The position numbers and the translations under genes were made by a program. A stretch of DNA of 64,000 nucleotides from Pseudokineococcus lusitanus (GTDB lineage Bacteria; Actinomycetota; Actinomycetes; Actinomycetales; Quadrisphaeraceae). Within the stretch, counting starts at the first letter, position 1. The number at the start of each line of letters is the position of its first letter. The stretch lies in NCBI RefSeq assembly GCF_003751265.1, contig NZ_RJKN01000008.1, forward strand, positions 62,001-126,000. Direction: 5' to 3'. Shown piece after piece: positions 20,169-28,414 of this stretch. Under the pieces are notes generated by a model. That model saw nothing but the letters and a program-made list of their open reading frames with translations, ran no database searches and was not told the DNA's origin.

Positions 20169-23100
20169 TCAGTAGGCCCGGAGGGCCACCCCGTCGACCA
20201 CGACGTCGCCGCCGCCCAGGTGCTGGAGCGACAGCGCGCCGCCGGCAGCCCTCGCCATCGGCAGCCGGAAGAGCCGGCGGTGCGTGGTCGTCGTGGCCCG
20301 CAGGTCCACCTCGCCGACCACGGTGCTGCCGACCTTCACGCGGACGCGCCCGCACGTCGGGCAGGACGTCGCGACGAGGGTGACCTCGTCCGTCCGGACC
20401 TTCGTCCGTGTCAGCACCGAAGCCGTCTGGCGCGAGCGGGTCGCCGTGCCCGCCGCGAAGGCGCTGTGGGTCGCCCGCGTCCACGAGCCCGACGCCACGG
20501 CGAGGGCGCGGTCGTCGAGGGGCAGCGTCGTGCAGGCCGGCGCCGTCCACGCCGAGCGGTTGCCCGCGTGGTCGACGGACTGCGCGGAGAAGCAGTACGT
20601 CCAGCCAGGCGTGAGGCGCGCCGCCTCGACCGCCCCGGTCCGCAGGGCCGACCACGCGCGCGGGTACTCCCAGCCGCCGAGGGACTGGGCGGTGGTGGCG
20701 TCCCCACGGCGCCAGCGCAGCTGGTAGCCGTCGAGGCGCCGGTCGTCCTTGCCGGACAGCCCGACCGTGACGGCGGTCTCGGTCGTCACCGCGGGGAGGG
20801 CGCGGACGGCCGCGGTGGGGGCGGTGCGGTCGACGCCGTGGACGGGTACCGAGTTGCTCTGCGCGTACGCGCTGCCGTGGCCGGTCTCGGCCGTCACGGT
20901 GACGCCCGTGACGCCCGAGGCGTCGATGACGAACGAGGCCCTGCGGGCGTCGGGCGGCAGCACCACGTCGGGGCCGACGGCGTCGCTGACGCGGAAGCCC
21001 GTCAGCGGCATCGTCGCGGGCGCCGCCGTCCAGGACCAGGTGACGGTGGCGCGGGACGACAGGGGGTCGATCGTCAGACGGACGTCCCGCGGTGCGGGCG
21101 GAGTGGCGGACAACGGCGTCGCCGTGACCCGGACCGGGGCGGACTCGCCGGCCAGGTTGAGCGAGACGACGTCGACAGCTGCCGACCGGCCGTTGACGAG
21201 GCCGGTGACCTGCACGCCGAGCCCGTCGGCGTCGGTCGTCATGACCGCGGCGTCGGGCAGGCCCGCGCCCCGGGCGCGGACGGCCCTCACGCCCGCCGCG
21301 GGGGCGTCCCACCGGACCGACACGGTCGTGTCGCCGGCGGTGGCCCGGACACCGGTCGGTGCGGCCGGCGCGGTGACGACGCCCGTCGGCCTCGGCGGGA
21401 GCGGGCTGCTCGGGACGGGGATGGCGGCGACCCGGACACGCCCGTCGCGGCCGACCCACGCGACCGACGGGAGGTCGCCCGAGCGAGAGGTGGCCGAGGG
21501 CACGCCGTCCTCGGCCACCTCGCCGAGGCGCTGCCACGTCAGCGCGGCGCTCGTGGTCGCCGCCGACCCGGCCAGGGCTGCCCACTCTAGGTAGCCGTCC
21601 CGTCGGCGGACGAGGAAGCCGTCGCCGAGGGTCACGTCACCACCGGACACCTGCACCGAGGGGTGACGCCCCGTGCGGTCGACCACCTGGCCGCACACGA
21701 GGAGCCACGACCCCGCCGCCCTCACCGCGCCGTCCCGGCGGTCCGGGCAGCGGGGGCCCAGCACATCGCTCCGCCCGGTCGCGAGGTCGACGGCGTCGAC
21801 GCGCCGGTCGAGGCTCGAGACGCCGTAGAGGACGCCGTCGAGGAGATCGCCGTCCGCGCGGGCAGGCACGCGTGCCCCGGAGCGCAGGTCGAGCACCGCG
21901 TCGCGGTGCTCGTCGTACATGTCGACCAGGTACGGGCCGTCGATGCCCTCCACCGTGGCGTACACGCCGTCGTCCGTGGGGTCGGGCACGCTGACGACGC
22001 CACCCGAGGCGTCGCGGACGAGGACGGCCCCCCATGTCGCCAGCGCCGTCGTCCCGCCGCCGGCCGCGAGGAGGAGGCACCGGGACAGCGGCCGTGAGGC
22101 GGAGCACGACGACGGCCGGTCGGTCTGGAGCCCGAGTGCCTGGCCGCTCCCGACCAGGAGGCCCGATCCGTCACCGGTGAGGCTGTGCTGCCGCACGGTC
22201 GTGTGGGTGGCCCCGGACTGGTCGGCGACGACGAGGCGCCGTCCGTCCATGGCCAGTGCCCAGACCGGTGCGGGGACGGGAGCCAGGCTGAGGCGCTCCG
22301 CTGTCGCCCCGGTGCGGGCGTCGACACGCTCGAGCGCCCGGCCTCTCGCCGTGACACCGGAGACGACGCGCACGGCGCCGTCGCCCGCCGCCACCACGGA
22401 GGTCGCCGCCCGCCGCAGGACCTCGGACGAGCCGTCCCGACCGACCACCAGGAGGTCACGGGGGGACTGGTCCTGGTCCGTGGGGTTCGTGAGAGGCAGG
22501 ACGACGAGGACGTCGCCCACCGGGACGACCTGGGCGGCGTCGTAGAAGGGAGTCGTCGGAGGGGGCACGGCCGTCGCGGGTCGGACGAGCACGTCCGCCG
22601 GTGCGACGTCCGCGTCCCCGGCGCGAGGGCGGCGGACGCTGTGGACGGTGCGTCCGGCGTCGTAGCCCGTGACCCAGGCGACGGCGTCGTCGCCGAGGGC
22701 AGCCAGCTCGAGCTCGCCGCGGGTGATCGGACGCACCCGGAGGGCCTCGGTGTCGACGAGGACGAGCGCCGCCTGCTGGCCGTTCCGGCTCTGCTCCATG
22801 AGCAGGACGCCGTGCGCGTCCTCCTGCGGGGACGACGACCACCGGCCGAGGCGCGGCTCCAGCGGGGCCAGCGACTCGCCGCCGGTGATGGGGAGCAGCT
22901 GCCCGGGGCGCTCCCAGGGGACGAGAGCCAGACCCGTGGTGGTCTCGACGACGACGCCGTCGCCCGTGGCGGCCACCGGCGTCGTCGTGCTCGGGGGGAC
23001 GAGCTCCTCGTACTCCCCGGACCCGAGCGACGTGGACGAGATGTCGAAGCTCCCGACGCGGTAGTGGACGCGTCGGTCACCCACGACGACGGTCTGGTCG

Positions 23101-23414
23101 ACGTGGCGCTGCGGGTCCAGGACGACGGGTGCCGTCTCGCCGCTCGCCGAGAACCACGTCGCGGGGGCGACGGTGCCACGCCCGGCGGGGTCGACCTCCT
23201 GGGACAGGACCCACGCCTCCTCGCCGCCTTCGACCCGCGCGTCCCGCGGCGTCGGGCGGTCGGGCGACGGCAGCGTCACCACGGTCGCCCCCGCCGGCGC
23301 CGCCTCGGCCGCGGGCGGCGTCGTCGCCACCGACCCGCCGACGACGAGCGTCGCGGCGAGGAGGAGGCCGAGGGACCGGGCCGAGGGCAGGACGGAGCGC
23401 AGCGTGGCGGGCAC
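20169..23414 (-). CDS. Large secreted beta-propeller / fibronectin III protein
   Basis: A 1081-residue exported protein of unknown function. A signal peptide (about 1-35) ends at PAAEAAP. Residues 50-640 form a long all-beta region with repeating blade-like segments such as APVWALAMDGRRLVVADQSG, suggesting a PQQ/WD-type propeller. Three fibronectin III-like modules follow (starting APTGVRATAGDTTVSVRW, PPAPRDVRLTIDPLSSRATV and TAPTAAVRALPAVTTETAV), then a C-terminal beta module with a CPTC pair, possibly carbohydrate- or wall-binding. The GTG at 23414 is the last good start before the signal peptide, though it lacks a clear ribosome binding site. A cell-surface binding role is inference. Confidence 0.72.
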   Translation of the reverse strand: MPATLRSVLPSARSLGLLLAATLVVGGSVATTPPAAEAAPAGATVVTLPSPDRPTPRDARVEGGEEAWVLSQEVDPAGRGTVAPATWFSASGETAPVVLDPQRHVDQTVVVGDRRVHYRVGSFDISSTSLGSGEYEELVPPSTTTPVAATGDGVVVETTTGLALVPWERPGQLLPITGGESLAPLEPRLGRWSSSPQEDAHGVLLMEQSRNGQQAALVLVDTEALRVRPITRGELELAALGDDAVAWVTGYDAGRTVHSVRRPRAGDADVAPADVLVRPATAVPPPTTPFYDAAQVVPVGDVLVVLPLTNPTDQDQSPRDLLVVGRDGSSEVLRRAATSVVAAGDGAVRVVSGVTARGRALERVDARTGATAERLSLAPVPAPVWALAMDGRRLVVADQSGATHTTVRQHSLTGDGSGLLVGSGQALGLQTDRPSSCSASRPLSRCLLLAAGGGTTALATWGAVLVRDASGGVVSVPDPTDDGVYATVEGIDGPYLVDMYDEHRDAVLDLRSGARVPARADGDLLDGVLYGVSSLDRRVDAVDLATGRSDVLGPRCPDRRDGAVRAAGSWLLVCGQVVDRTGRHPSVQVSGGDVTLGDGFLVRRRDGYLEWAALAGSAATTSAALTWQRLGEVAEDGVPSATSRSGDLPSVAWVGRDGRVRVAAIPVPSSPLPPRPTGVVTAPAAPTGVRATAGDTTVSVRWDAPAAGVRAVRARGAGLPDAAVMTTDADGLGVQVTGLVNGRSAAVDVVSLNLAGESAPVRVTATPLSATPPAPRDVRLTIDPLSSRATVTWSWTAAPATMPLTGFRVSDAVGPDVVLPPDARRASFVIDASGVTGVTVTAETGHGSAYAQSNSVPVHGVDRTAPTAAVRALPAVTTETAVTVGLSGKDDRRLDGYQLRWRRGDATTAQSLGGWEYPRAWSALRTGAVEAARLTPGWTYCFSAQSVDHAGNRSAWTAPACTTLPLDDRALAVASGSWTRATHSAFAAGTATRSRQTASVLTRTKVRTDEVTLVATSCPTCGRVRVKVGSTVVGEVDLRATTTTHRRLFRLPMARAAGGALSLQHLGGGDVVVDGVALRAY

Positions 23415-23523
23415 GACGGGAGTGTCGGCAGCGCGGTCGCCGGCCAGCAGCGCTTCGGCGGAAGCGTGACCCGACCGAGTCCTGCGGCGGCCGGCTCCTC
23501 CCCGGACGGGCGACCATGGACCC

Positions 23524-24903
23524 GTGACGGGTGACGGGGAGGTCGGTGCGTCGACCCGACGGTCCGCCGTCACCTCGGCACGCAGACCTCCCGCGCCGCC
23601 TCGGCCCCTGCGGGTTCTCCTCGCCACCGTCCCGCTGCACGGCCACACCCGGCCCGCGGTCCCGGTCGCCGCGGAGCTCGTTCGGCGCGGGCACGCCGTC
23701 CGGTGGCTCGCGGGGGCGGGCCACGCGGGCGCCGTCCGGGCGACGGGCGCGGTGCACCGGCCGCTCGTGGCGGCGCACGACTACGCGGACACCGCCTGGC
23801 TCGAGGCGCTGCCGGGGCGGCGGCCGCCCGGCCCGCGGCGGCTGGCGCAGGACTTCACGCACCTCTTCCTCCGCTCGATGCCCGGCTGGGTCGCCGACGT
23901 CGAGGCGGCCCTGGCCGAGGAGCCGGCCGACGTCCTGCTCGTCGACACCGGGCTCGTCGAGGCGGCGCGCGCCGTCCACGAGCGCGGCGGCCCGCCCTTC
24001 GCCGTCCTCGGCGTCGTCCCGCTCCTGCTGCGCGACACCGACACCGCGCCGTACGGGCTCGGCCTCGCGCCGGCGCGCGGGCGGCTGGGCCGGGCGCGGA
24101 ACCGGGTGCTGCAGGAGGCCGTCTGGCGCGGCCCGCTCAGGCCCGCCGCCGACGCCCTGCGCGAGGAGCGGGAGCGGCTCGGCCTGCCGGGCGCCCAGCC
24201 GCCGCCCGACGTCGGCCCCGTCTCGCCCTTCCTCCACCTCCAGTCGGGCCTCGCGGCGCTCGAGTACCCGCGCCGCGCCATGCCGCCGTCGGTCCGCTTC
24301 GTCGGCCACCTCGCACCGCCGGTCGGCGACGCCCCCCGGCCGCCCTGGTGGGACGACGTCCTGGTGGCCCGCGCGGCCGGGCGCCGGGTCGTCGTCGTCA
24401 CGCAGGGCACGGTGGCGACGACGCCGGAGGACCTCCTGCTGCCCGCGGTCCGCGGGCTCGCCGGGCAGGGCCACCTCGTCGTCGTGGCCACCGGTCGGCG
24501 CGACGTCACGACGCTCCCGGGCGGCCCGCCCCCGGACGACGTGCGCGTCGGCGGCTTCCTGCCCTTCGGCGACCTCCTGCCGCTCGCGGACGTCCTCGTG
24601 ACGAACGGCGGCTTCGGCGGCGTGCAGACGGCGCTCGCCGCGGGCGTGCCGCTCGTCCTCGCCGGCCGGACCGAGGACAAGGCGGAGGTCGCCGCCCGCG
24701 TCGCGTGGGCCGGCGCCGGCGTCGACCTCCGGGTCCAGCGCCCCCGCCCGGAGCAGGTGCGGCGCGGGGTCGGCGCCGTCCTCGCGGGCGGGCACGGCGC
24801 CCGGGCACGGCAGCTGGCGGCCGAGTACGCGGCGCTCGACGCGCCCGTGCGGTGCGCGGAGCTGCTCGAGGAGCTGGTGGGCGGGGCCGGGACGACGGGC
24901 TGA
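23524..24903 (+). CDS. UGT/MGT-family glycosyltransferase
   Basis: A 459-residue GT-B fold glycosyltransferase. The N-terminal acceptor half begins RVLLATVPLHGHTRPAVPVA, the classic LxxxxPxHGHxxP loop. The C-terminal half carries the nucleotide-sugar binding region (GGFLPFGDLLPLADVLVTNGGFGG, then ALAAGVPLVLAG), resembling macrolide and calicheamicin-type glycosyltransferases (GT1). The nucleotide-sugar motif has NGG where HGG is usual. Acceptor and sugar are unknown and no natural-product genes lie nearby. The GTG at 23524 is the only in-frame start before the conserved domain; about 25 low-complexity residues precede it. Divergent from the large secreted protein. Confidence 0.83.
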   Translation: MTGDGEVGASTRRSAVTSARRPPAPPRPLRVLLATVPLHGHTRPAVPVAAELVRRGHAVRWLAGAGHAGAVRATGAVHRPLVAAHDYADTAWLEALPGRRPPGPRRLAQDFTHLFLRSMPGWVADVEAALAEEPADVLLVDTGLVEAARAVHERGGPPFAVLGVVPLLLRDTDTAPYGLGLAPARGRLGRARNRVLQEAVWRGPLRPAADALREERERLGLPGAQPPPDVGPVSPFLHLQSGLAALEYPRRAMPPSVRFVGHLAPPVGDAPRPPWWDDVLVARAAGRRVVVVTQGTVATTPEDLLLPAVRGLAGQGHLVVVATGRRDVTTLPGGPPPDDVRVGGFLPFGDLLPLADVLVTNGGFGGVQTALAAGVPLVLAGRTEDKAEVAARVAWAGAGVDLRVQRPRPEQVRRGVGAVLAGGHGARARQLAAEYAALDAPVRCAELLEELVGGAGTTG

Positions 24904-24915
24904 CGGGCGTCGCCG

Positions 24916-25695
24916 TCAGGCGCCGCCGCGCCGTCGCCGCACGGACAGCCGCAGCCGGTCCCCGCGGAAACGCCCGACGCCGAACTCGAGCGGTCGCCCG
25001 TCCGCGAGGCGGAGCACCCGTTCCAGGCGGAGCACCGGGACGCCCACCGCCACGCCGAGGACGCCGGCCACGACGTCGTCCGCCGCGACCGCCTCCGTCG
25101 TGAGGTCCTCGTGGTCGCAGGCCACGCCGAGGACGCGCTCGAGCGCCTCGTAGTAGTCGCCGACGAGGTCCGAGGCCGGGCACTCCAGCAGGGGGGCGGC
25201 GACCTCGAGGGGCAGGTAGGACGTCCACGCCCCCACTGGCTCCCCTCCCGCGACGGTGCGGCGGTCGAGACGGAGGGCCGGCGCCCCGGCGGGCAGGTCG
25301 AGCAGCGCGGCGACCGGGCCCTGCGCCGTCACGGTGCGACGCAGCACGACCTCGTGACGCACCGGCCCGCCGAGGGTGCTGATGCTGCGCAGGTCGTCGA
25401 CCCGGTGGTGGGCGCCCCGCCCGACGGCCGAGGTGCCCTGCCCCGGCTGGCGCGTGACGAGGCCCTCGGCGCGGAGCAGGTCGAGGGCGCCCCGGACGGC
25501 GCCCCGGCTCGCCCCGTAGACCCGTTGGAGGGTCCGCTCGTCCGGCAGGAGGCGGTCGCCGCCGGACGGGTCCAGCACCTCGGCGCGCAGGACGTCGCGC
25601 AGGTCCGCGGCGGAGGTGGCCACGTCGGAGCGGGGACCGCGCGGGACCGCCCGCGGCCCGCGTCCCGGGGCCCGACGTCCGTCTGCCGGCGACAT
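24916..25695 (-). CDS. GntR/HutC-family transcriptional regulator
   Basis: A 259-residue regulator. The winged helix-turn-helix (about 30-95) has LLPDERTLQRVYGASRGAVR and LDLLRAEGLVTRQPGQGT. The C-terminal UTRA-type ligand domain spans 105-250 (VAALLDLPAGAPALRLDRRTV; RLADGRPLEFGVGRFRGDRL). HutC-type members usually sense the substrate of the neighbouring pathway. It is divergent from the amidase-ABC-MFS operon, with 249 bases between, and is the obvious candidate to control it. The ATG at 25695 is the first start with the full domain. Confidence 0.88.
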   Translation of the reverse strand: MSPADGRRAPGRGPRAVPRGPRSDVATSAADLRDVLRAEVLDPSGGDRLLPDERTLQRVYGASRGAVRGALDLLRAEGLVTRQPGQGTSAVGRGAHHRVDDLRSISTLGGPVRHEVVLRRTVTAQGPVAALLDLPAGAPALRLDRRTVAGGEPVGAWTSYLPLEVAAPLLECPASDLVGDYYEALERVLGVACDHEDLTTEAVAADDVVAGVLGVAVGVPVLRLERVLRLADGRPLEFGVGRFRGDRLRLSVRRRRGGA

Positions 25696-25712
25696 GCCCG
25701 GAGTGTGCCGGG

Positions 25713-25729
25713 CCGGTGTTTCACGCCGG
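25713..25729. promoter_or_regulatory. Candidate GntR operator, site 1
   Basis: CCGGTGTTTCACGCCGG is an inverted repeat (CCGGTG/CGCCGG around TTTCA) 18 bases upstream of the GntR start codon. A related sequence in the opposite orientation lies at 25816-25834. Placement at both ends of the divergent region suits autoregulation plus control of the operon. Assignment is by position and symmetry only. Confidence 0.35.
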
Positions 25730-25815
25730 TGACGCGGCGGGACGCCCGGTCGGGACGGCGTCGTCGCAGCTCAGCGCGCTGCGCCGGCCGCTGCGAACGG
25801 CGTAACCGCGGCGTG

Positions 25816-25834
25816 CGCCGGCGAAACAGCGGTG
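25816..25834. promoter_or_regulatory. Candidate GntR operator, site 2
   Basis: The sequence CGCCGGCGAAACAGCGGTG reads, on the other strand, CACCGCTGTTTCGCCGGCG, which resembles site 1 (GTGTTTCACGCCGG) with a short gap. It lies just upstream of a possible -10 element (TAGCGT, 25849-25854) of the amidase operon. Confidence 0.3.
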
Positions 25835-25869
25835 TGACGCGCCGTTCCTAGCGTCCTCGTCAGACGTCG

Positions 25870-25889
25870 CCCGCGGCAACGACCGCGGG
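25870..25889 (+). promoter_or_regulatory. Leader hairpin ahead of the amidase operon
   Basis: CCCGCGG and CCGCGGG form a 7-bp perfect stem around the loop CAACGA, inside the presumed 5' leader of the amidase-ABC operon. A second small stem (GTCCG..CGGAC) lies nearer the start codon. A structured leader or riboswitch is possible, but I cannot match a known class. Confidence 0.3.
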
Positions 25890-25944
25890 TGGCGGCACCG
25901 GTGGGCCGACGTGGTCCGCCGGACGCCGACCGGAGGAGGGCCCC

Positions 25945-26709
25945 GTGGCCGTGTGGGACGAGTACCTGACCGAGCGTGACCGTGCCGTCTACGCGACGGC
26001 GGGCTACGGGGCGAGGCGGCCCCTCGGCTCGCGGCCCGCCATCGTCGTCATCGACGTCAACTACGACTTCGTGGGCCACGAGCGTGCGCCGGTCCTCGAG
26101 TCGGCCAAGACCTGGCGCAACAGCTGCGGCGAGGAGGGGTGGGACGGCGTCGCCGCCATCGCGACGCTGCTCGAGGCCGCCCGCGACCACTCGCTGCCCA
26201 TCTTCTACTCGACGAGCGAGGAGCCCCGGCCCGACGGCCTCGGCCGGGGCATGTGGCGCAGCAGCCGCGTCGGGGAGACGGCCGGCGTCCCCGGCTTCGT
26301 CGGCAGCGACGTCGTCGCGGAGATCGCGCCCCAGGAGCGGGACGTCCTGCTGCGCAAGAGCAAGCCGAGCGCCTTCTTCGGCACGGGGCTGCTCGCCCTG
26401 CTGCTCGAGCTGGGCGTCGAGGACCTCCTCGTCGTCGGCACGACGACGAGCGGGTGCGTGCGCGCGACGGTCGTCGACGCCTTCTCGCACAACTTCAACG
26501 TCGTCGTCGTCGAGGAGGGGTGCTTCGACCGCGGGCAGGCCTCGCACGCCCTCAACCTCTTCGACATGGACGCCAAGTACGCCGACGTCCTGCCGCTGCA
26601 GGAGGTCCTGGAGCACCTGGCCGGCCTCCCGACGGAGGTCTTCCCCGGTCGTGTCGCGCCGGCCGTGGCCACGCCCGCGGCGCCGGAGCCCGCCGGGGCG
26701 GTGCGGTGA
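25945..26709 (+). CDS. Isochorismatase-fold amidase, N-carbamoylsarcosine-amidase-like
   Basis: A 254-residue cysteine hydrolase. The catalytic triad is readable: Asp37 (VVIDVNYDF), Lys140 (RKSKPSAFFGT) and Cys171 (GTTTSGCVRATVVDA). The C-terminal NLFDMDAKYADV segment and the N-terminal ERDRAVYATAGYG lead resemble N-carbamoylsarcosine amidase and maleamate amidase relatives more than isochorismatase itself. It would cleave an amide or ureido bond and release ammonia in the cytoplasm. It is the first gene of an operon with an ABC importer, so its substrate is likely the imported compound or a product of it. The upstream sequence GGAGGAGG gives a strong ribosome binding site. Confidence 0.85.
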   Translation: MAVWDEYLTERDRAVYATAGYGARRPLGSRPAIVVIDVNYDFVGHERAPVLESAKTWRNSCGEEGWDGVAAIATLLEAARDHSLPIFYSTSEEPRPDGLGRGMWRSSRVGETAGVPGFVGSDVVAEIAPQERDVLLRKSKPSAFFGTGLLALLLELGVEDLLVVGTTTSGCVRATVVDAFSHNFNVVVVEEGCFDRGQASHALNLFDMDAKYADVLPLQEVLEHLAGLPTEVFPGRVAPAVATPAAPEPAGAVR

Positions 26710-27485
26710 CGGGGCTCGCGGTCGAGCACCTGACGCGGCGCTTCACGACCGCGGAGGGAGGTGTCGTCGTCGCCCTCGAGGACGCCGTCGTGGACGTGCC
26801 CCCGGGCTCCTTCACCTCGATCATCGGCCCGAGCGGCTGCGGCAAGAGCACGCTCTTCAGCATCATCGCCGGGCTCGACCGCCCGACCGAGGGGCGTGTC
26901 CTCCTCGACGGGGAGGACTGCACCGGGCAGCAGGGCCGGGTGGGCTACATGCTCCAGAAGGACCTGCTGCTGCCGTGGCGGACCGTGCTCGCCAACGTCG
27001 TCCTCGGGCTCGAGGTCGCGGGCGTCGGCCGGCGCGAGCGGGAGGGCATCGCCCGTCGCCTCCTGCAGCACTACGGGCTCGGCGACTTCGCCGGGCGCTA
27101 CCCCGCCGAGCTGTCGGGCGGCATGCGCCAGCGGGCCGCGCTCCTGCGCACCATCCTCACCAACCGCCAGGTGCTCCTCCTCGACGAGCCCTTCGGCGCC
27201 CTGGACGCCTTCACCCGGGCGCAGATGCAGGAGTGGCTGCTCGACCTCTGGGACGACCTCGGCAAGACGGTGCTCTTCGTCACCCACGACATCGAGGAGG
27301 CCGTCTACCTCTCCGACGTCGTCTACGTGATGTCGCCCCGCCCCGGCCGCGTCGTGGGGCGGCTGGAGATCGACCTGGAGCGTCCCCGCAAGCCCTCCGT
27401 CGTCACGTCCCGACGCTTCGTCGAGCTGCGCGCGCAGGCCCTGGACCTGCTCGACCACGCCCCGGCCGGACGGGTGGCGGCATGA
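26706..27485 (+). CDS. ABC transporter ATPase, NitT/TauT/SsuB type
   Basis: A 259-residue ATPase. Walker A is GPSGCGKST, the Q-loop is YMLQKDLLLPWRTV (the LLPW motif is typical of nitrate/taurine/sulfonate-class importers), the signature is LSGGMRQR, Walker B is VLLLDEPFGALD and the H-loop His is in VTHDIEEA. It is coupled to the amidase by a four-base GTGA overlap and to the permease by an ATGA overlap. It drives the importer built with the next two genes. Confidence 0.93.
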   Translation: MTGLAVEHLTRRFTTAEGGVVVALEDAVVDVPPGSFTSIIGPSGCGKSTLFSIIAGLDRPTEGRVLLDGEDCTGQQGRVGYMLQKDLLLPWRTVLANVVLGLEVAGVGRREREGIARRLLQHYGLGDFAGRYPAELSGGMRQRAALLRTILTNRQVLLLDEPFGALDAFTRAQMQEWLLDLWDDLGKTVLFVTHDIEEAVYLSDVVYVMSPRPGRVVGRLEIDLERPRKPSVVTSRRFVELRAQALDLLDHAPAGRVAA

Positions 27486-28387
27486 GCGCCCCGACCCAGA
27501 CGCGCCCGGACGGCGCGGCGGTCGGCCACGCGCCCGTGTCCGCCGACGTGCGCGACACGATGCAGGACCTCGAGCGCCTGACGCCGCCGCCCCGCCCACG
27601 CCCGGCGCCGCCCGCCCCGCGGCCGGAGCCGCGGCTGCTCGTGCCCGCGCTGCGCGTGCTGGCCCTCGTCGCCCTCGTCGGCGGGTGGGAGCTGGCTGCC
27701 CGGACCGGCGTGGTCGACCCGTTCTTCTACAGCATGCCCTCGCAGATCTGGGCCACCGGCGTCACGGCCGTGACGGAGGGCACCGTCCTCCTCGACACCG
27801 CCTACACCTTCTCCGCCACCCTGCTCGGCTTCGCGATCGGGACGCTCGTCGGGGTGGCGGTGGGCCTGTCGTTCTGGTGGTCCCGGCGCTACGCGGCCGT
27901 CGCGGAGCCCTTCGTCGTCGCCTTCGAGGCCATGCCGAAGCTCGCGCTCGCGCCGATCGTCGTGCTGGTCCTCGGCATCGGCATCTCGTCGAAGGTCGCC
28001 ATGGCCACCGCGCTCGTCGTCGTGGTCCAGGCCCTCAACACCTACTCCGGCGTCAAGTCGGTCGACCCCGACCTCACGCGGATGCTCGCCTCGGTGGGCG
28101 CGAGCCGGCGGCAGGTCTTCGCCAAGGTCGTCGTGCCGACGACGCTGCCCTGGGTCGTCTCGGGCCTGCGGGTCACCATCGGGCTCGCCCTGTCGGGCGC
28201 CATCGTCGGCGAGTACATCGGCGCCACCCAGGGCATCGGCCGGATGATCCAGTACGCCGGCAGCACCTACGAGATCTCCCTCATCTGGGTCGGGATCGCC
28301 GTCCTCGCCGCCCTGTCGATGGTGCTCTACGCCGTCGTCGGCGCCGTCGAGCGGAAGTTCCTGGCCTCCCTCCACGTCAGCCGCTGA
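27482..28387 (+). CDS. ABC transporter permease, NitT/TauT/SsuC type
   Basis: A 301-residue inner-membrane permease with a 50-residue Pro-rich cytoplasmic lead, then about six transmembrane helices. The EAA-like coupling loop reads MLASVGASRRQVFAKVVVPTTLPW split around the conserved G. The C-terminal GEYIGATQGIGRMIQYAG is typical of the taurine/sulfonate/nitrate and hydroxymethylpyrimidine group. As in that class, one gene is enough because the permease forms a homodimer. Overlaps the ATPase gene by four bases. Confidence 0.92.
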   Translation: MSAPTQTRPDGAAVGHAPVSADVRDTMQDLERLTPPPRPRPAPPAPRPEPRLLVPALRVLALVALVGGWELAARTGVVDPFFYSMPSQIWATGVTAVTEGTVLLDTAYTFSATLLGFAIGTLVGVAVGLSFWWSRRYAAVAEPFVVAFEAMPKLALAPIVVLVLGIGISSKVAMATALVVVVQALNTYSGVKSVDPDLTRMLASVGASRRQVFAKVVVPTTLPWVVSGLRVTIGLALSGAIVGEYIGATQGIGRMIQYAGSTYEISLIWVGIAVLAALSMVLYAVVGAVERKFLASLHVSR

Positions 28388-28414
28388 GCGGCACCCCCTC
28401 CCCGAGGAGCACCC

